Positions 36,697 through 45,944 of a stretch of 64,000 nt of DNA are shown in pieces. The position numbers were made by a program, and so were the translations under genes. The notes beneath the pieces were generated by a model that was not told the origin of the DNA, ran no database searches, and was given only the letters and a program-made list of their open reading frames with translations. Every line of letters starts with the position of its first letter. The stretch's first letter is position 1. The DNA is from Rhodocyclaceae bacterium (lineage in GTDB: Bacteria; Pseudomonadota; Gammaproteobacteria; Burkholderiales; Rhodocyclaceae): NCBI GenBank assembly GCA_019455325.1, contig JACFMQ010000006.1, forward strand, positions 150,488-214,487, in the 5' to 3' direction.

Positions 36697-37401
36697 TTAT
36701 AGCCGGCCGAGGAAGCCCGGCAAATGCGTGATGCGTGCGAGCCGCACGTCGACGTAAGGCGAACGGCGTAAGCCGGCGCTCACCCACACGGTCCGCATGC
36801 CGAGCCGGCGGGCGGTGACGAGGTTGGCGAGGCTGTCCTCGACCATGACGCAACGCCGCGGGTCCAGCCGTTCGCGGCGCAAGAGGCGCAGGAAGCCGGC
36901 GAGCGCCGGCTTCGGGCGGAAGCGGAGCTTTTCGATCGGATAGACGGCGTCGAACTCGCGGCGGATGCCGGTGAGGCGCAGCACGGCCTCGGCGTAGTGG
37001 CGCGGCGCGTTCGAGAAGACGATCTTGCGGCCGGGCAACCGCCGCAGCATGGCGCGCACGCCACGCTCGAAGACGACCATGCGCTCCAGTTCGGGAAAGC
37101 GGTGCGTTTCCCGCAGGAAGTGCTCGGGGTCGGTGCCGTGGTGGCGCATCAGGCCGGTCAGCGTCGCGCCGTAGCGCGACCAGTAGTCCAGCCGGATGCG
37201 CGTCGCCTCCTGCGCGTCGACGCCGAGATGGCGCTCGATGTACTCGCGCATCGAGCGGTTGATGTGCGGAAAGATGTGCGGACTGGCGTCGTGCAGCGTG
37301 TTGTCCAGGTCGAACAGCCACACGCGCTCCGCGCGTGCGGCTGTCTGTGAGGAGGAAGGAGTAAGGAGAGAGGAGCGGCCCCCCCGGTTTTTCCTCCTCA
37401 C
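36697..37401 (-). CDS. HAD pyrimidine 5'-nucleotidase-like protein
   Basis: A HAD-superfamily phosphatase of the SDT1 / pyrimidine 5'-nucleotidase type. Motif I is WLFDLDNTLHDASPHIFPHIN, motif II VFSNAPRHYAEAVL, the Lys is in EKLRFRPKP and motif IV MVEDSLANLVTA. It probably dephosphorylates nucleoside monophosphates. The start is uncertain. GTG 37401 gives 234 residues, but its first 20-odd residues are encoded inside a purine-rich inverted repeat. GTG 37323 would begin at VWLFDLD with no extension. The repeat may have supplied a new start and ribosome site. The gene follows argB by 25 bases. Confidence 0.85.
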   Translation of the reverse strand: MRRKNRGGRSSLLTPSSSQTAARAERVWLFDLDNTLHDASPHIFPHINRSMREYIERHLGVDAQEATRIRLDYWSRYGATLTGLMRHHGTDPEHFLRETHRFPELERMVVFERGVRAMLRRLPGRKIVFSNAPRHYAEAVLRLTGIRREFDAVYPIEKLRFRPKPALAGFLRLLRRERLDPRRCVMVEDSLANLVTARRLGMRTVWVSAGLRRSPYVDVRLARITHLPGFLGRL

Positions 37402-37420
37402 TCCTGACTCCTTCCTCCTC
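37349..37420. repeat. Purine-rich inverted repeat between argB and nucleotidase gene
   Basis: The left arm (37349-37375) and right arm (37394-37420) are 27 bases each and complementary at about 24 positions, around an 18-base spacer with a run of C. The arms are made of GAGGAG/GGAAGGAG-like units. It resembles, in style but not sequence, the CGCAGAG dyad at 10.66-10.79 kb. It overlaps the 5' end of the nucleotidase reading frame and could form a strong RNA hairpin after argB. Confidence 0.75.
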
Positions 37421-37426
37421 TCTGCA

Positions 37427-38717
<1,291 letters not shown>

Positions 38718-38844
38718 GCGGAAAGCTCCCTGGTGATCGTGTCCGCCAATGATAGCGCCAGGTTTCGCCGGCGGCCGAGGCGCGGCGTAGACGAAAAAGC
38801 GCCGACGCGGCAGGCGTCGGCGCGCGGGCGGATGCGTCCGCCGG

Positions 38845-39258
38845 TCAGGCGATGGTCAGGCGCTTGCTGGCGGTGGCGGCGCGCTTGGGCAGCGTCAGTT
38901 CGAGCACGCCGTCGCTGAATTTCGCCACGGCCTGGCCGTCGTCGATCTCCTGCGCCAACTGGAAGGAGCGGGCGATCTTGCCGAAGTAACGCTCCGCGCG
39001 CAGCACGCGCTCGCCTTCCTTCACTTCCTTCTCCTGCCGCACTTCCGCGGCGATCGATACCTGGCTGCCGTCGATGGTGACGTGGATGTCCTCCTTCTTC
39101 ACGCCCGGCAGTTCGGCGTGGACCTTGTAGGCGTCGGCTTCTTCCTTGACGTCCATCCTGATCGACGGCTGCTGCGGCGGGTTGCCCATGTCCACGGGGC
39201 GGACGAAAAAGCCGCGGAACAGGTCGTCGAACGGGTCGAGTCGGGTCAGATGGTTCAT
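38845..39258 (-). CDS. Hsp20-family small heat-shock protein
   Basis: A 137-residue alpha-crystallin-domain chaperone. The N-terminal arm is MNHLTRLDPFDDLFRGFFVRPVD. The core beta-sandwich (about residues 30-130) holds IRMDVKEEADAYKVHAELPGVKKEDIHVTIDGSQVSI and the signature FSDGVLELTLPKRAA near the C-terminus, with short tail KRLTIA. It holds unfolding proteins during stress. A heat-shock promoter may be in the 107-base upstream gap but no clear sigma-32 box is visible. It stands alone between the small exported protein and the BASS transporter. Confidence 0.92.
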   Translation of the reverse strand: MNHLTRLDPFDDLFRGFFVRPVDMGNPPQQPSIRMDVKEEADAYKVHAELPGVKKEDIHVTIDGSQVSIAAEVRQEKEVKEGERVLRAERYFGKIARSFQLAQEIDDGQAVAKFSDGVLELTLPKRAATASKRLTIA

Positions 39259-39365
39259 GCGTTTCTCCTCGATGCGGTTGAACGGGATGCTTCCGATGCA
39301 ATCAAGATAGGGCGGGACGGCGGCATTTCAAGTCCTCTCTCGCCCTTTGTCGGCGCCGGCGTCGC

Positions 39366-40340
39366 TCAGGCCGTCGCCTCGCGCCTGCCGAAGAGGCGGT
39401 CGGTCAGCCGCACGAACCAGGCCGCCGATTGCACCTGGACGACGTAGGCCAGCGTGATCACCAGCGCGGCGTCCGAGCCGGCGCCGCCGAAGGCGTTCAT
39501 GGCGAGCGCCAGGGCGATCGAGAGATTGCGCATCACCGTGCCGTAGACCAGCGCGATGGCGTCGCCGCGCGGCAGCAGCAGGCGCGCGACCAGACTGCTG
39601 ATCAGGTAGTTGATGGCGTAGAGGGCGAGCAGGGGAAGGACGAGGTGCAGCAGCTCGGCCGGGCGTTCGAGCAGTTGCCCGGCCTTCAGCGCCATGGCCA
39701 CGAAGACGATGCCGAGGACGCCGAGGGTCGAGAAAGGCGGGAAGCGCGGCGCCCATTCGCTCTGGAACCGCTTCTGTCCGTGCCTGGCGACGAGGCGGCG
39801 CTGGGTGACGTACCCGGCGAGCATGGGCAGCAGCACGACGAAGGCGATCTGCGCGAACACGGCGCCGAGATCGACGTCGATGCGCGCGCCCATCAGCCAC
39901 TGGAGGTAGAACGGCGTGGCCAGCGAGCCGAGGATCAGGCCGACGACGGTCATCTTGACGGCGGCGCCGAGGTTGCCGCCGGCGAGGCCGGTCCAGGAGA
40001 TCGTCATGCCCGAGGTCGGCAGCAGGGCGGCCAGCAGCAGGCCCACCGCGTAGCCGGCCTCGCCGGCGAAGAACAGGTGCCCGAGGGCCAGCGCGACGAA
40101 GGGAATGACGCCGAAGTTGAGCGCCTGCGCGAGCAGCTGCGCCTTGCCGTCGCCGCCTTCCAGCACCTTGCCGAGCCTGAGGGTGACCATCATCGGATAG
40201 ACCATCAGGAAGGTCAGCGGCACGATCAGCGATTTCAGCCAGTCGCTCGGCGCCGCCAGGCCGAAGCAAAAGCCCAGCAGCATCGTCGCCGGGATGGCCA
40301 GGACGAGATGCTTCGAGAGACGCGAGAGCAGTTCGGTCAT
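39366..40340 (-). CDS. BASS/ACR3-like membrane transporter
   Basis: A 324-residue integral membrane protein with about ten helices, of the bile acid:sodium symporter superfamily (arsenite permease ACR3-like branch). Recognisable parts are FLMVYPMMVTLRLGKV near the N-terminus, LLLAALLPTSGMTISWTGLAGGN and GTVMRNLSIALALAMNAFG. The substrate is not evident: no arsenic-resistance genes are nearby. A small anion such as pyruvate, or a sulfur or arsenic oxyanion, is possible. It follows a DUF6858-like gene by 58 bases on the same strand. Confidence 0.8.
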   Translation of the reverse strand: MTELLSRLSKHLVLAIPATMLLGFCFGLAAPSDWLKSLIVPLTFLMVYPMMVTLRLGKVLEGGDGKAQLLAQALNFGVIPFVALALGHLFFAGEAGYAVGLLLAALLPTSGMTISWTGLAGGNLGAAVKMTVVGLILGSLATPFYLQWLMGARIDVDLGAVFAQIAFVVLLPMLAGYVTQRRLVARHGQKRFQSEWAPRFPPFSTLGVLGIVFVAMALKAGQLLERPAELLHLVLPLLALYAINYLISSLVARLLLPRGDAIALVYGTVMRNLSIALALAMNAFGGAGSDAALVITLAYVVQVQSAAWFVRLTDRLFGRREATA

Positions 40341-40398
40341 CGGAAGGACTCCAGGGAATCGCCGCCGCCGACCCGCGATTGCGTCGGATGGCCTGCGC

Positions 40399-40794
40399 TC
40401 ATGCCTCGCACAGCGCGTGCGTCCAGGCTTTCATCGCATCGTTGGCGACCGGCATCGGCGCCTCCATGAAGCTGACGACGAATCTGTCGCCCATGTCCGC
40501 AATGCCGATCGCGCGGGGACGAACGGCCAGTACCCGCGGATCGGGGATGGCGTGGCCGAAGCAGAAGACGATGTCCACGGCGGCGTCGATGCCCTCGGCG
40601 ATCTGCCCGCCGATCCGCCGCGTGTGCGCGTGGTGGTCGAATACGCCGATGAACTGCACCTTCGGGTTTTCGGCGATCCGCGCCTTGTAGTGATCGACCA
40701 GCGCCTCGATCGTCGTATGGCCGGTTTCCGTTTTGCCGATCTCGGCGACGAAGATCGGGTATTTCTCCTGCAACAGCGTTTGCTTCAATTCCAT
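40399..40794 (-). CDS. DUF6858-like conserved protein
   Basis: A 131-residue soluble protein with the pattern MELKQTLLQEKYPIFVAEIGKTET, KVQFIGVFDHHAHT, IVFCFGHAIPDPRVLAVRPRAIGIADM and FVVSFMEAPMPVAND, which I recognise as a conserved family (DUF6858) without an assigned role. The paired His in FDHHAHT and single Cys in FCFG might bind a metal. ATG 40794 has GGAGAA upstream. It lies between a solitary Rieske protein and the BASS transporter, all on the minus strand with short gaps. This suggests a shared but unknown function. Confidence 0.7.
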   Translation of the reverse strand: MELKQTLLQEKYPIFVAEIGKTETGHTTIEALVDHYKARIAENPKVQFIGVFDHHAHTRRIGGQIAEGIDAAVDIVFCFGHAIPDPRVLAVRPRAIGIADMGDRFVVSFMEAPMPVANDAMKAWTHALCEA

Positions 40795-40844
40795 GGTGTT
40801 CGTTCTCCGGTGGGTGGGTTCGATTTCGCTCGTCCTTCGCCGGC

Positions 40845-41465
40845 TCAGGCGGAGGGCGGGTCGTCCGCGCCGATGAGCAGGCGCGTGTCGCTCAGGTACT
40901 GGTGCGGCGGAATTTCCAGATTGGTCGGCGCCGGCTTGTTCCTGAACACCCGGCCGGCGAAATCGAAGGTCGATCCGTGGCAGGGGCAGAGGAAGCCGCC
41001 GGGCCAGTCGGCGCCGAGCGCCGGGTCGCCCGGCGCGAAGGCCGGCGACGGCGAGCAGCCGAGGTGCGTGCAGATGCCGACGGCGACCAGCAGCTCCGGC
41101 CTGCGCGAGCGGGTCTCGTTCGCCGCGTAGCCGGGCTGCTGCGGCTTCTCCGAGGCGGGGTCGGCGAGCATGGGTTCGGCCTTTTTCAGCGAGGCCAGCA
41201 TTTCCGGCGTGCGGTGCAGTATCCAGACGGGCTTGCCGCGCCACTCGACGACCAGCATGTCGCCCGGCGCGAGCTTGCCGACGTCCGCTTCCACCGGCGC
41301 GCCGGCCGCCAGCGCGCGCTCGGAGGGCATCAGGCTGGAGACGAAGGGCGCGGCGGCGACGACCGCCAGCGCGCCGCCCGTGCCGGCGGTGGCGATCAGC
41401 CATTGCCGGCGGGTCGGGCTGTCGCAGACGGTGAAGGAATTTCCCTGACAGGCACATTCGGACAT
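40845..41465 (-). CDS. Rieske [2Fe-2S] protein, solitary
   Basis: A 206-residue Rieske protein resembling the bc1-complex iron-sulfur subunit. The N-terminal Tat-like anchor is SPTRRQWLIATAGTGGALAVVAAAPFVSSLMPSE (residues 16-49). The cluster motifs are CTHLGC (132-137) and CPCHGS (160-165). The first 14 residues have three Cys (ECACQGNSFTVC), unusual for a bc1 Rieske protein. No cytochrome b or c1 genes are adjacent, so it may serve another complex or be a second copy. ATG 41465 overlaps a promoter-like AT-rich stretch. Confidence 0.88.
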   Translation of the reverse strand: MSECACQGNSFTVCDSPTRRQWLIATAGTGGALAVVAAAPFVSSLMPSERALAAGAPVEADVGKLAPGDMLVVEWRGKPVWILHRTPEMLASLKKAEPMLADPASEKPQQPGYAANETRSRRPELLVAVGICTHLGCSPSPAFAPGDPALGADWPGGFLCPCHGSTFDFAGRVFRNKPAPTNLEIPPHQYLSDTRLLIGADDPPSA

Positions 41466-41813
41466 GGCTTTCTCCTCGCTGATGTCGCAACGCGTTTCCG
41501 GGCGCGGAGGCGACTGCTCCCGGATTGTATATCAGTGTTTGCTTATCAATAGTCGTGCCATCTCGCGGCGATGGGGGCTCGCGCAATCGATTCAATGGCT
41601 TGCCGTCATGGCGGCGGTTCGCGGCAAGGCCCGGGCGGGCGATTTGGCGTGGCAGTGGCAGCGTTTGGCGGTCGGGGTGGCATGTTTCGGTGAGTCACTC
41701 CCGCCTGAAGGCGGAAACTTCCTCGCCACGAAACGGGGGCGCCTTCGACGCCGGAACGGGCTTGTCTCGCTTGACCTCGCCCTGAAGGGCGAGGCTTGCG
41801 CTTCGGCCCGTGG
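41466..41813. other. Gene-free stretch with IS200/IS605-like hairpins
   Basis: 348 bases between the Rieske and nudB genes, with no credible coding. On the plus strand there are two hairpins sharing CCTGAAGG at the tip: CCGCC-TGAA-GGCGG (41701-41714) and CCTCGCCCTGAAGGGCGAGG (41775-41794). Read on the minus strand the tips are CTTCAGG, followed by GGGAGTGACTCA and GAGGTCAAG. This resembles the right ends of IS200/IS605 elements. No tnpA or tnpB is present, so it would be a remnant. The part near 41.47-41.55 kb is AT-richer and probably carries the Rieske promoter. Confidence 0.35.
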
Positions 41814-42257
41814 TCAGTTCGGTCGGCGTTGCCGCAGGGCGAGGATGGCGTCGCGGTTGCTCCACGAGAACACCTTGGCGGCGGCTTCCCCGAGCGGCAG
41901 CCAGCAATGGCCGAGATGTTCCTCGGGTGCGGTGCGGATCGGAGTGTCGTGCGGCACTTCGAGCGAGAACACGTGCTCGACGTTCTGCGTGACGCCGGGG
42001 GCGTAGCGGTGGCGCCACTCCGGGAAAATCTCGTAGACGTTGGTCTGCCGCCAGTCGACGATGCGTTCCGGGGCGACGGCGATGCCGGTCTCCTCGGCGA
42101 CTTCGCGCACCGCCGTCTGCAGCAGGCTTTCCCCGGCCTCGACGCTGCCGGTGACGGACTGCCAGTAGCCCGGATGCGCGGCGCGTTCGAGCAGCAGCAC
42201 GTCGAGCGCCGGCGTGTGGATCACCACCAGCACCGACACCGGCGTCTTGTAGCTCAT
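41814..42257 (-). CDS. nudB: Dihydroneopterin triphosphate diphosphatase (Nudix)
   Basis: A 147-residue Nudix hydrolase. The Nudix box is GSVEAGESLLQTAVREVAEETGI (about residues 37-59). The opening KTPVSVLVVIHTPALDVLLLERA and WRQTNVYEIFPEWRHRYAPGVTQNVEHVF match NudB, which removes pyrophosphate from dihydroneopterin triphosphate in folate synthesis. It commonly lies near aspS and the DUF502/FmdB genes in proteobacteria, as here. Its ATG overlaps the barstar stop by four bases, so the insertion of RNase and barstar genes has not broken coupling. Confidence 0.92.
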   Translation of the reverse strand: MSYKTPVSVLVVIHTPALDVLLLERAAHPGYWQSVTGSVEAGESLLQTAVREVAEETGIAVAPERIVDWRQTNVYEIFPEWRHRYAPGVTQNVEHVFSLEVPHDTPIRTAPEEHLGHCWLPLGEAAAKVFSWSNRDAILALRQRRPN

Positions 42258-42709
42258 CCGGCGGCCAGCGTCGGCAGGCTCGCCAGCCCGTCCGGGCGCA
42301 TGTCGTGGAGCACCCAGAAGGGAACGTCGGCCTCGCGCCAGTAGTCGACAACCGCGGCGAACACCTCGTTGAGCGTGCGCAGGGCGTTTTCGTCGTGCGC
42401 GTGCAGTTCGTCGGCGCCGCTCACCAGCAGCACGTAGCCGGGCGCCTCGTTCCAGCCGAGGTCGGTCAGGCAGTCGGCGAGCGCGTCGTAGTTGGCGCCG
42501 TACCAGTCCGGCAGGCAGAGGTCGCGGCCCAGCCGTTCGAGGGCGGCCGGTGCCTCGCGGACGTCGGCGAGGTCGGTCTGCAGCAGGGCGAAGCCGAGGT
42601 CGCGGGCGGCGTCCGCGAGCGCCTGCCGGTCGCCGTGCGGCAGGTGGTAGATGCCGGCGAGGCGGCCCTTGGCGAGCAGTGGCCGGAGCGTGCTGGCGGT
42701 CGCGTTCAT
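42254..42709 (-). CDS. Barstar-family ribonuclease inhibitor
   Basis: A 151-residue protein with a barstar fold. Conserved parts are FALLQTDLADVREAPAALERLGRDLCLPDWYGANYDALADCLTDLGWNE, where the YGANYDAL-CLTDL helix is the part of barstar that plugs the RNase active site, and YVLLVSGADELHAHDE. Family members inhibit barnase-type RNases inside the cell that makes them. The gene upstream, ending 10 bases before, encodes an RNase Sa-like enzyme, so this is probably its immunity partner. The stop overlaps the nudB ATG. Confidence 0.88.
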   Translation of the reverse strand: MNATASTLRPLLAKGRLAGIYHLPHGDRQALADAARDLGFALLQTDLADVREAPAALERLGRDLCLPDWYGANYDALADCLTDLGWNEAPGYVLLVSGADELHAHDENALRTLNEVFAAVVDYWREADVPFWVLHDMRPDGLASLPTLAAG

Positions 42710-42719
42710 CGTCTGCCTC

Positions 42720-43109
42720 CTATTCCCGGATGCGGCGGAAGCTGCGGTAGTGGTCGTCGGTGTAGTAGTACTCGCCGGAGACCGCGGGCGGACTGCCGGC
42801 GACGATGCGGCGGGCGCCGCGGCTGCGCGCGCCGGGCGTCGGCACCGTGTATTCGCGGTAATGGCCGCGCGGCTTCGGCGGCAGCCGCTTCTCGAAGTTG
42901 TTGAAGGTGCTGCCGTCCTTCCGCGGGTAGGGGAAGGGGCCGCCGGCCTTGATCCGCTGCAGCGTCTGCCGCGCCTCCGGCGGCAGCGCCGCGAGAGCGA
43001 CCTCGTCCGCCGCTTCGCGGGCGGCGGCGCTGCCGAGGCAGGCCGCCAGCGCGAGGGCGAAGAGAAAGTGCAGAAGCGGGCGCAACAGCGCAGCCGACTG
43101 CGCGCGCAT
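42720..43109 (-). CDS. Exported guanyl-specific ribonuclease (RNase Sa-like)
   Basis: A 129-residue microbial ribonuclease (N1/T1 family). ALPPEARQTLQRI, GGPFPYPRKDG, EYTVPTPGARSRGARRIV and YYTDDHYRSF follow Streptomyces RNase Sa almost segment by segment. Catalytic residues by that comparison are Glu86, Arg97, Arg101 and His120, all present. The N-terminus (residues 10-30) is an export signal containing a possible lipobox LAAC with Cys24, so the enzyme may be secreted or anchored as a lipoprotein. Unlike RNase Sa it lacks the usual disulfide cysteines. It lies 6 bases after aspS and 10 before barstar. Confidence 0.88.
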   Translation of the reverse strand: MRAQSAALLRPLLHFLFALALAACLGSAAAREAADEVALAALPPEARQTLQRIKAGGPFPYPRKDGSTFNNFEKRLPPKPRGHYREYTVPTPGARSRGARRIVAGSPPAVSGEYYYTDDHYRSFRRIRE

Positions 43110-43115
43110 CTTCGC

Positions 43116-44915
43116 TCAGGCCTTGCCCACTTCGACCTGCGTTTCGACCTTCTGGCGCAGGCGGACGTGCAGCTCGCGCAACTGCTTCTCGTCGACGGCG
43201 CTCGGCGCGTCGGTGAGCAGACACTGCGCGCGCTGCGTCTTCGGGAAGGCGATCACGTCGCGGATCGACTCGGCGCCGGTCATCATCGTGACGATGCGGT
43301 CCAGGCCGAAGGCCAGGCCGCCGTGCGGCGGCGCGCCGTACTTGAGCGCGTCGAGCAGGAAGCCGAACTTGGCCTGCTGCTCCTCCGGCCCGATGGCGAG
43401 CGCGGCGAAGACCTTCTCCTGCACGTCGGCGCGGTGGATACGCACCGAGCCGCCGCCCAGCTCCCAGCCGTTCAGCGCCAGGTCGTAGGCTTTCGCCAGG
43501 CACTTGCCCGGATCGCTGACGAGCAGGTCCATGTGCTCGTCCTTCGGGCTGGTGAAGGGGTGGTGGCAGGCGGTCCAGCGCTTGTTCTCGTCGTCGTACT
43601 CGAACATCGGGAAGTCGACGACCCACAGCGGCGCCCACTTGGCGCCGGTGAGGTAGCCCTTCTCGTGGCCGATCTTCACGCGCAGCGCGCCGAGCGCGTC
43701 GTTCACCACCTTCGCCTTGTCGGCGCCGAAGAAGATCAGGTCGCCGGACTGCGCGCCGGTGCGTTCGAGCACGGTCCTGAGCGAGGCTTCGGAGAGGTTC
43801 TTGACGATCGGCGACTGCAGGCCGGTCTCGTTCGGCTGCGTGACGTCGTTCACCTTGATGTAGGCCAGCCCCTTGGCGCCGTAGATGCCGACGAACTGCG
43901 TGTAGCCGTCGATCTCGCCGCGCGTCAGCGTGGCGCCGCCGGGGATGCGCATCGCCGCGATGCGGCCGCCCTCGCTGTTGGCGACCGAGGCGAAGACCTT
44001 GAAGGCGACGTCCCTGAAGGCGTCGGTGACTTCGGTGAGTTCGAGCGTGACGCGCAGGTCCGGCTTGTCCGAGCCGAAGCGGCGCATGGCTTCAGCGTAG
44101 GACATGCGCGGGAATTCCGGCAGGTCGACGTCGATCGCCTCCTTGAATACGGTGCGCATCAGCTTCTCCATCACCGCGGTGATCTCGTGCTCGCTCATGA
44201 ACGAGGTCTCGATATCGACCTGGGTGAACTCCGGCTGGCGGTCGGCGCGCAGGTCCTCGTCGCGGAAGCACTTGGTGATCTGGTAGTAGCGGTCGAAGCC
44301 GGCGACCATCAGGAGCTGCTTGAAGAGCTGCGGCGACTGCGGCAGCGCGAAGAACTGGCCCGGATGCACGCGCGACGGCACCAGGTAGTCGCGCGCGCCT
44401 TCCGGCGTGGACTTGGTGAGCATCGGCGTCTCGACGTCGATGAAGCCGTTGTCGTCGAGGAAGCGGCGGAAGGCGCGCGCCGTCTTGTAGCGCAGCATCA
44501 GGTTGTTCTGCATCTGCGGCCGGCGCAGGTCGATGACGCGGTGCGTGAGGCGCACGTTCTCCGAGAGGTTGTCCTCGTCGAGCTGGAACGGCGGCGTCAC
44601 CGACGGGTTCAACACCTCGATGGCGTGGCACAGCACCTCGATCTCGCCCGAGGCGAGGTTGGCGTTGGTCGTGCCCTCCGGGCGCGGACGGACCTTGCCG
44701 GTGATCTTCAGGCAGAACTCGTTACGCACGGATTCGGCGGTGGCGAACATCTCCGGGCGGTCCGGGTCGCAGACCACCTGGGCAAGGCCCTCGCGGTCCC
44801 TGAGGTCGATGAAGATGACGCCGCCGTGGTCGCGGCGACGGTGCGCCCAGCCGCAAAGGGCGACTTCCTGGCCGATGAGTTTCGAGTCGAGTTGTCCGCA
44901 GTAGTGAGTACGCAT
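43116..44915 (-). CDS. aspS: Aspartyl-tRNA synthetase
   Basis: A 599-residue bacterial-type AspRS. An N-terminal OB-fold ([27 protein letters not shown]), a class II catalytic core (motif 2 region [21 protein letters not shown]), the bacterial GAD insertion, and motif 3 [15 protein letters not shown] are seen in order. It charges tRNA-Asp. Whether it is discriminating or also charges tRNA-Asn depends on residues I did not try to score. It follows a DUF502 gene by 28 bases and leads into RNase-barstar-nudB on the same strand. Confidence 0.96.
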   Translation of the reverse strand: MRTHYCGQLDSKLIGQEVALCGWAHRRRDHGGVIFIDLRDREGLAQVVCDPDRPEMFATAESVRNEFCLKITGKVRPRPEGTTNANLASGEIEVLCHAIEVLNPSVTPPFQLDEDNLSENVRLTHRVIDLRRPQMQNNLMLRYKTARAFRRFLDDNGFIDVETPMLTKSTPEGARDYLVPSRVHPGQFFALPQSPQLFKQLLMVAGFDRYYQITKCFRDEDLRADRQPEFTQVDIETSFMSEHEITAVMEKLMRTVFKEAIDVDLPEFPRMSYAEAMRRFGSDKPDLRVTLELTEVTDAFRDVAFKVFASVANSEGGRIAAMRIPGGATLTRGEIDGYTQFVGIYGAKGLAYIKVNDVTQPNETGLQSPIVKNLSEASLRTVLERTGAQSGDLIFFGADKAKVVNDALGALRVKIGHEKGYLTGAKWAPLWVVDFPMFEYDDENKRWTACHHPFTSPKDEHMDLLVSDPGKCLAKAYDLALNGWELGGGSVRIHRADVQEKVFAALAIGPEEQQAKFGFLLDALKYGAPPHGGLAFGLDRIVTMMTGAESIRDVIAFPKTQRAQCLLTDAPSAVDEKQLRELHVRLRQKVETQVEVGKA

Positions 44916-44943
44916 GGTGATTCCGGGTTGGAGAGTGTTCTGT

Positions 44944-45582
44944 TCAGGCGCTGCGCGTCGGCAGCGCGGCGCCGGCCTTGGCCGGCGGCGCCACGACGCC
45001 CATGGAGATGATGTACTTGAGCGCTTCGTCCACGCTCATGTCGAGTTCGACGACGTCCTGCCTGGGCATCATCAGGAAGAAGCCGGAGGTCGGGTTCGGC
45101 GTCGTCGGCACGTAGACGCTGACGTAGTCGCCGCCGAGATGGTTGACCACGTCGCCGCCCGGCTGGCCGGTGAGGAAGGCGATGGTCCACGCGCCCTGGC
45201 GCGGGTACTGGACCAGCAGCGCCTTGCGGAAGGCGTTGCCGGACGGCGAGAAGAGGGTGTCGGAGACCTGCTTGACGCTCTTGTAGATCGAGTTGACCAC
45301 CGGGATGCGGGCGAGCAGGCGCTCCCACCAGACCACCAGGTGCTGGCCGATGAAATTCGCGGCGAGCACGCCGGTGACGAAGATGATCAGCAGCGTCAGC
45401 ACGACGCCGGCGCCCGGCAGGTCGAAGCCGAGCCAGCGCTTCGGGTGGATGGTCAGCGGCAGGAGGTGGAGCGACTGGTCCAGCGTGCCGACGATGAGCG
45501 ACAGCACCCAGGCGGTGATCGCCAGGGGCACCCAGATCAGGAGGCCGGTGACGAAGTAGCGGCGAATCAACTGCCCGCGCAC
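44944..45582 (-). CDS. DUF502 membrane protein
   Basis: A 212-residue protein with two membrane helices ([24 protein letters not shown] and [20 protein letters not shown]) followed by a soluble domain with [18 protein letters not shown] and [24 protein letters not shown], characteristic of DUF502. The function is unknown, though it is conserved beside aspS in many proteobacteria. GTG 45582 is preferred because GGAGG lies six bases before it and the family starts near RGQLIRRYF. The reading frame extends upstream through fmdB as a shadow. It overlaps the fmdB stop by 16 bases. Confidence 0.9.
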   Translation of the reverse strand: MRGQLIRRYFVTGLLIWVPLAITAWVLSLIVGTLDQSLHLLPLTIHPKRWLGFDLPGAGVVLTLLIIFVTGVLAANFIGQHLVVWWERLLARIPVVNSIYKSVKQVSDTLFSPSGNAFRKALLVQYPRQGAWTIAFLTGQPGGDVVNHLGGDYVSVYVPTTPNPTSGFFLMMPRQDVVELDMSVDEALKYIISMGVVAPPAKAGAALPTRSA

Positions 45583-45836
45583 GCACAACCTCCGGCGCCG
45601 CCCTGGCAAGGCGGCGGATTGTCGGCGGGCTTGGCCTCGGGCTTGCTGCTGCCGCCGCCCTTGAAGTCGGTGGCGTACCAGCCGCTGCCCTTCAACTGGA
45701 AGCCGGCGGCGGAAAGCTGCTTGGCATAGCTCTCGGCGCCGCACTCCGGACAGATCGTGAGCACGGGATCGGACAGCTTCTGCAGGTGATCCTTCTGGAA
45801 ACCGCAGGATCCGCAGCGATATTCGTAGATGGGCAT
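45567..45836 (-). CDS. FmdB-family zinc-ribbon protein
   Basis: An 89-residue protein starting MPIYEYRCGSCGFQKDHLQK, the hallmark of the FmdB zinc-ribbon family, with CGSC and CPEC pairs forming the metal site (residues 8-34) and a later [12 protein letters not shown] tail. FmdB was named as a putative regulator in formamide use, but most family members are uncharacterised. It heads the operon fmdB-DUF502-aspS-RNase-barstar-nudB. ATG 45836 has GGAGG upstream; a second ATG at 45848 is in frame. Confidence 0.88.
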   Translation of the reverse strand: MPIYEYRCGSCGFQKDHLQKLSDPVLTICPECGAESYAKQLSAAGFQLKGSGWYATDFKGGGSSKPEAKPADNPPPCQGGAGGCACAGS

Positions 45837-45944
45837 GGAATCCTCCAAAACGCGCGATTATACCTGAGCCGCCGTGTCGGAATCGGCTCTCCGGATCGTC
45901 GATGTGGGGGAAAAGGCGGTATTTTTCAAGCGCCTAAGCGCGCT

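Noticed and set aside
41525-41785. 86-codon plus-strand frame in the Rieske-nudB gap
   Set aside because: No similarity, no ribosome site, and it runs through the two hairpins. It is more likely noncoding or IS debris.
42254-43109. Reading the RNase-barstar pair as a classical intracellular toxin-antitoxin system
   Set aside because: The RNase has an export signal, so it should not act in the producing cell's cytoplasm. A secreted enzyme with immunity or protection protein fits better.
45901-45944. Terminator after pilD
   Set aside because: AAGCGC/GCGCTT pairing exists just after the stop, but no T-run follows on the minus strand, so it is not a convincing intrinsic terminator.
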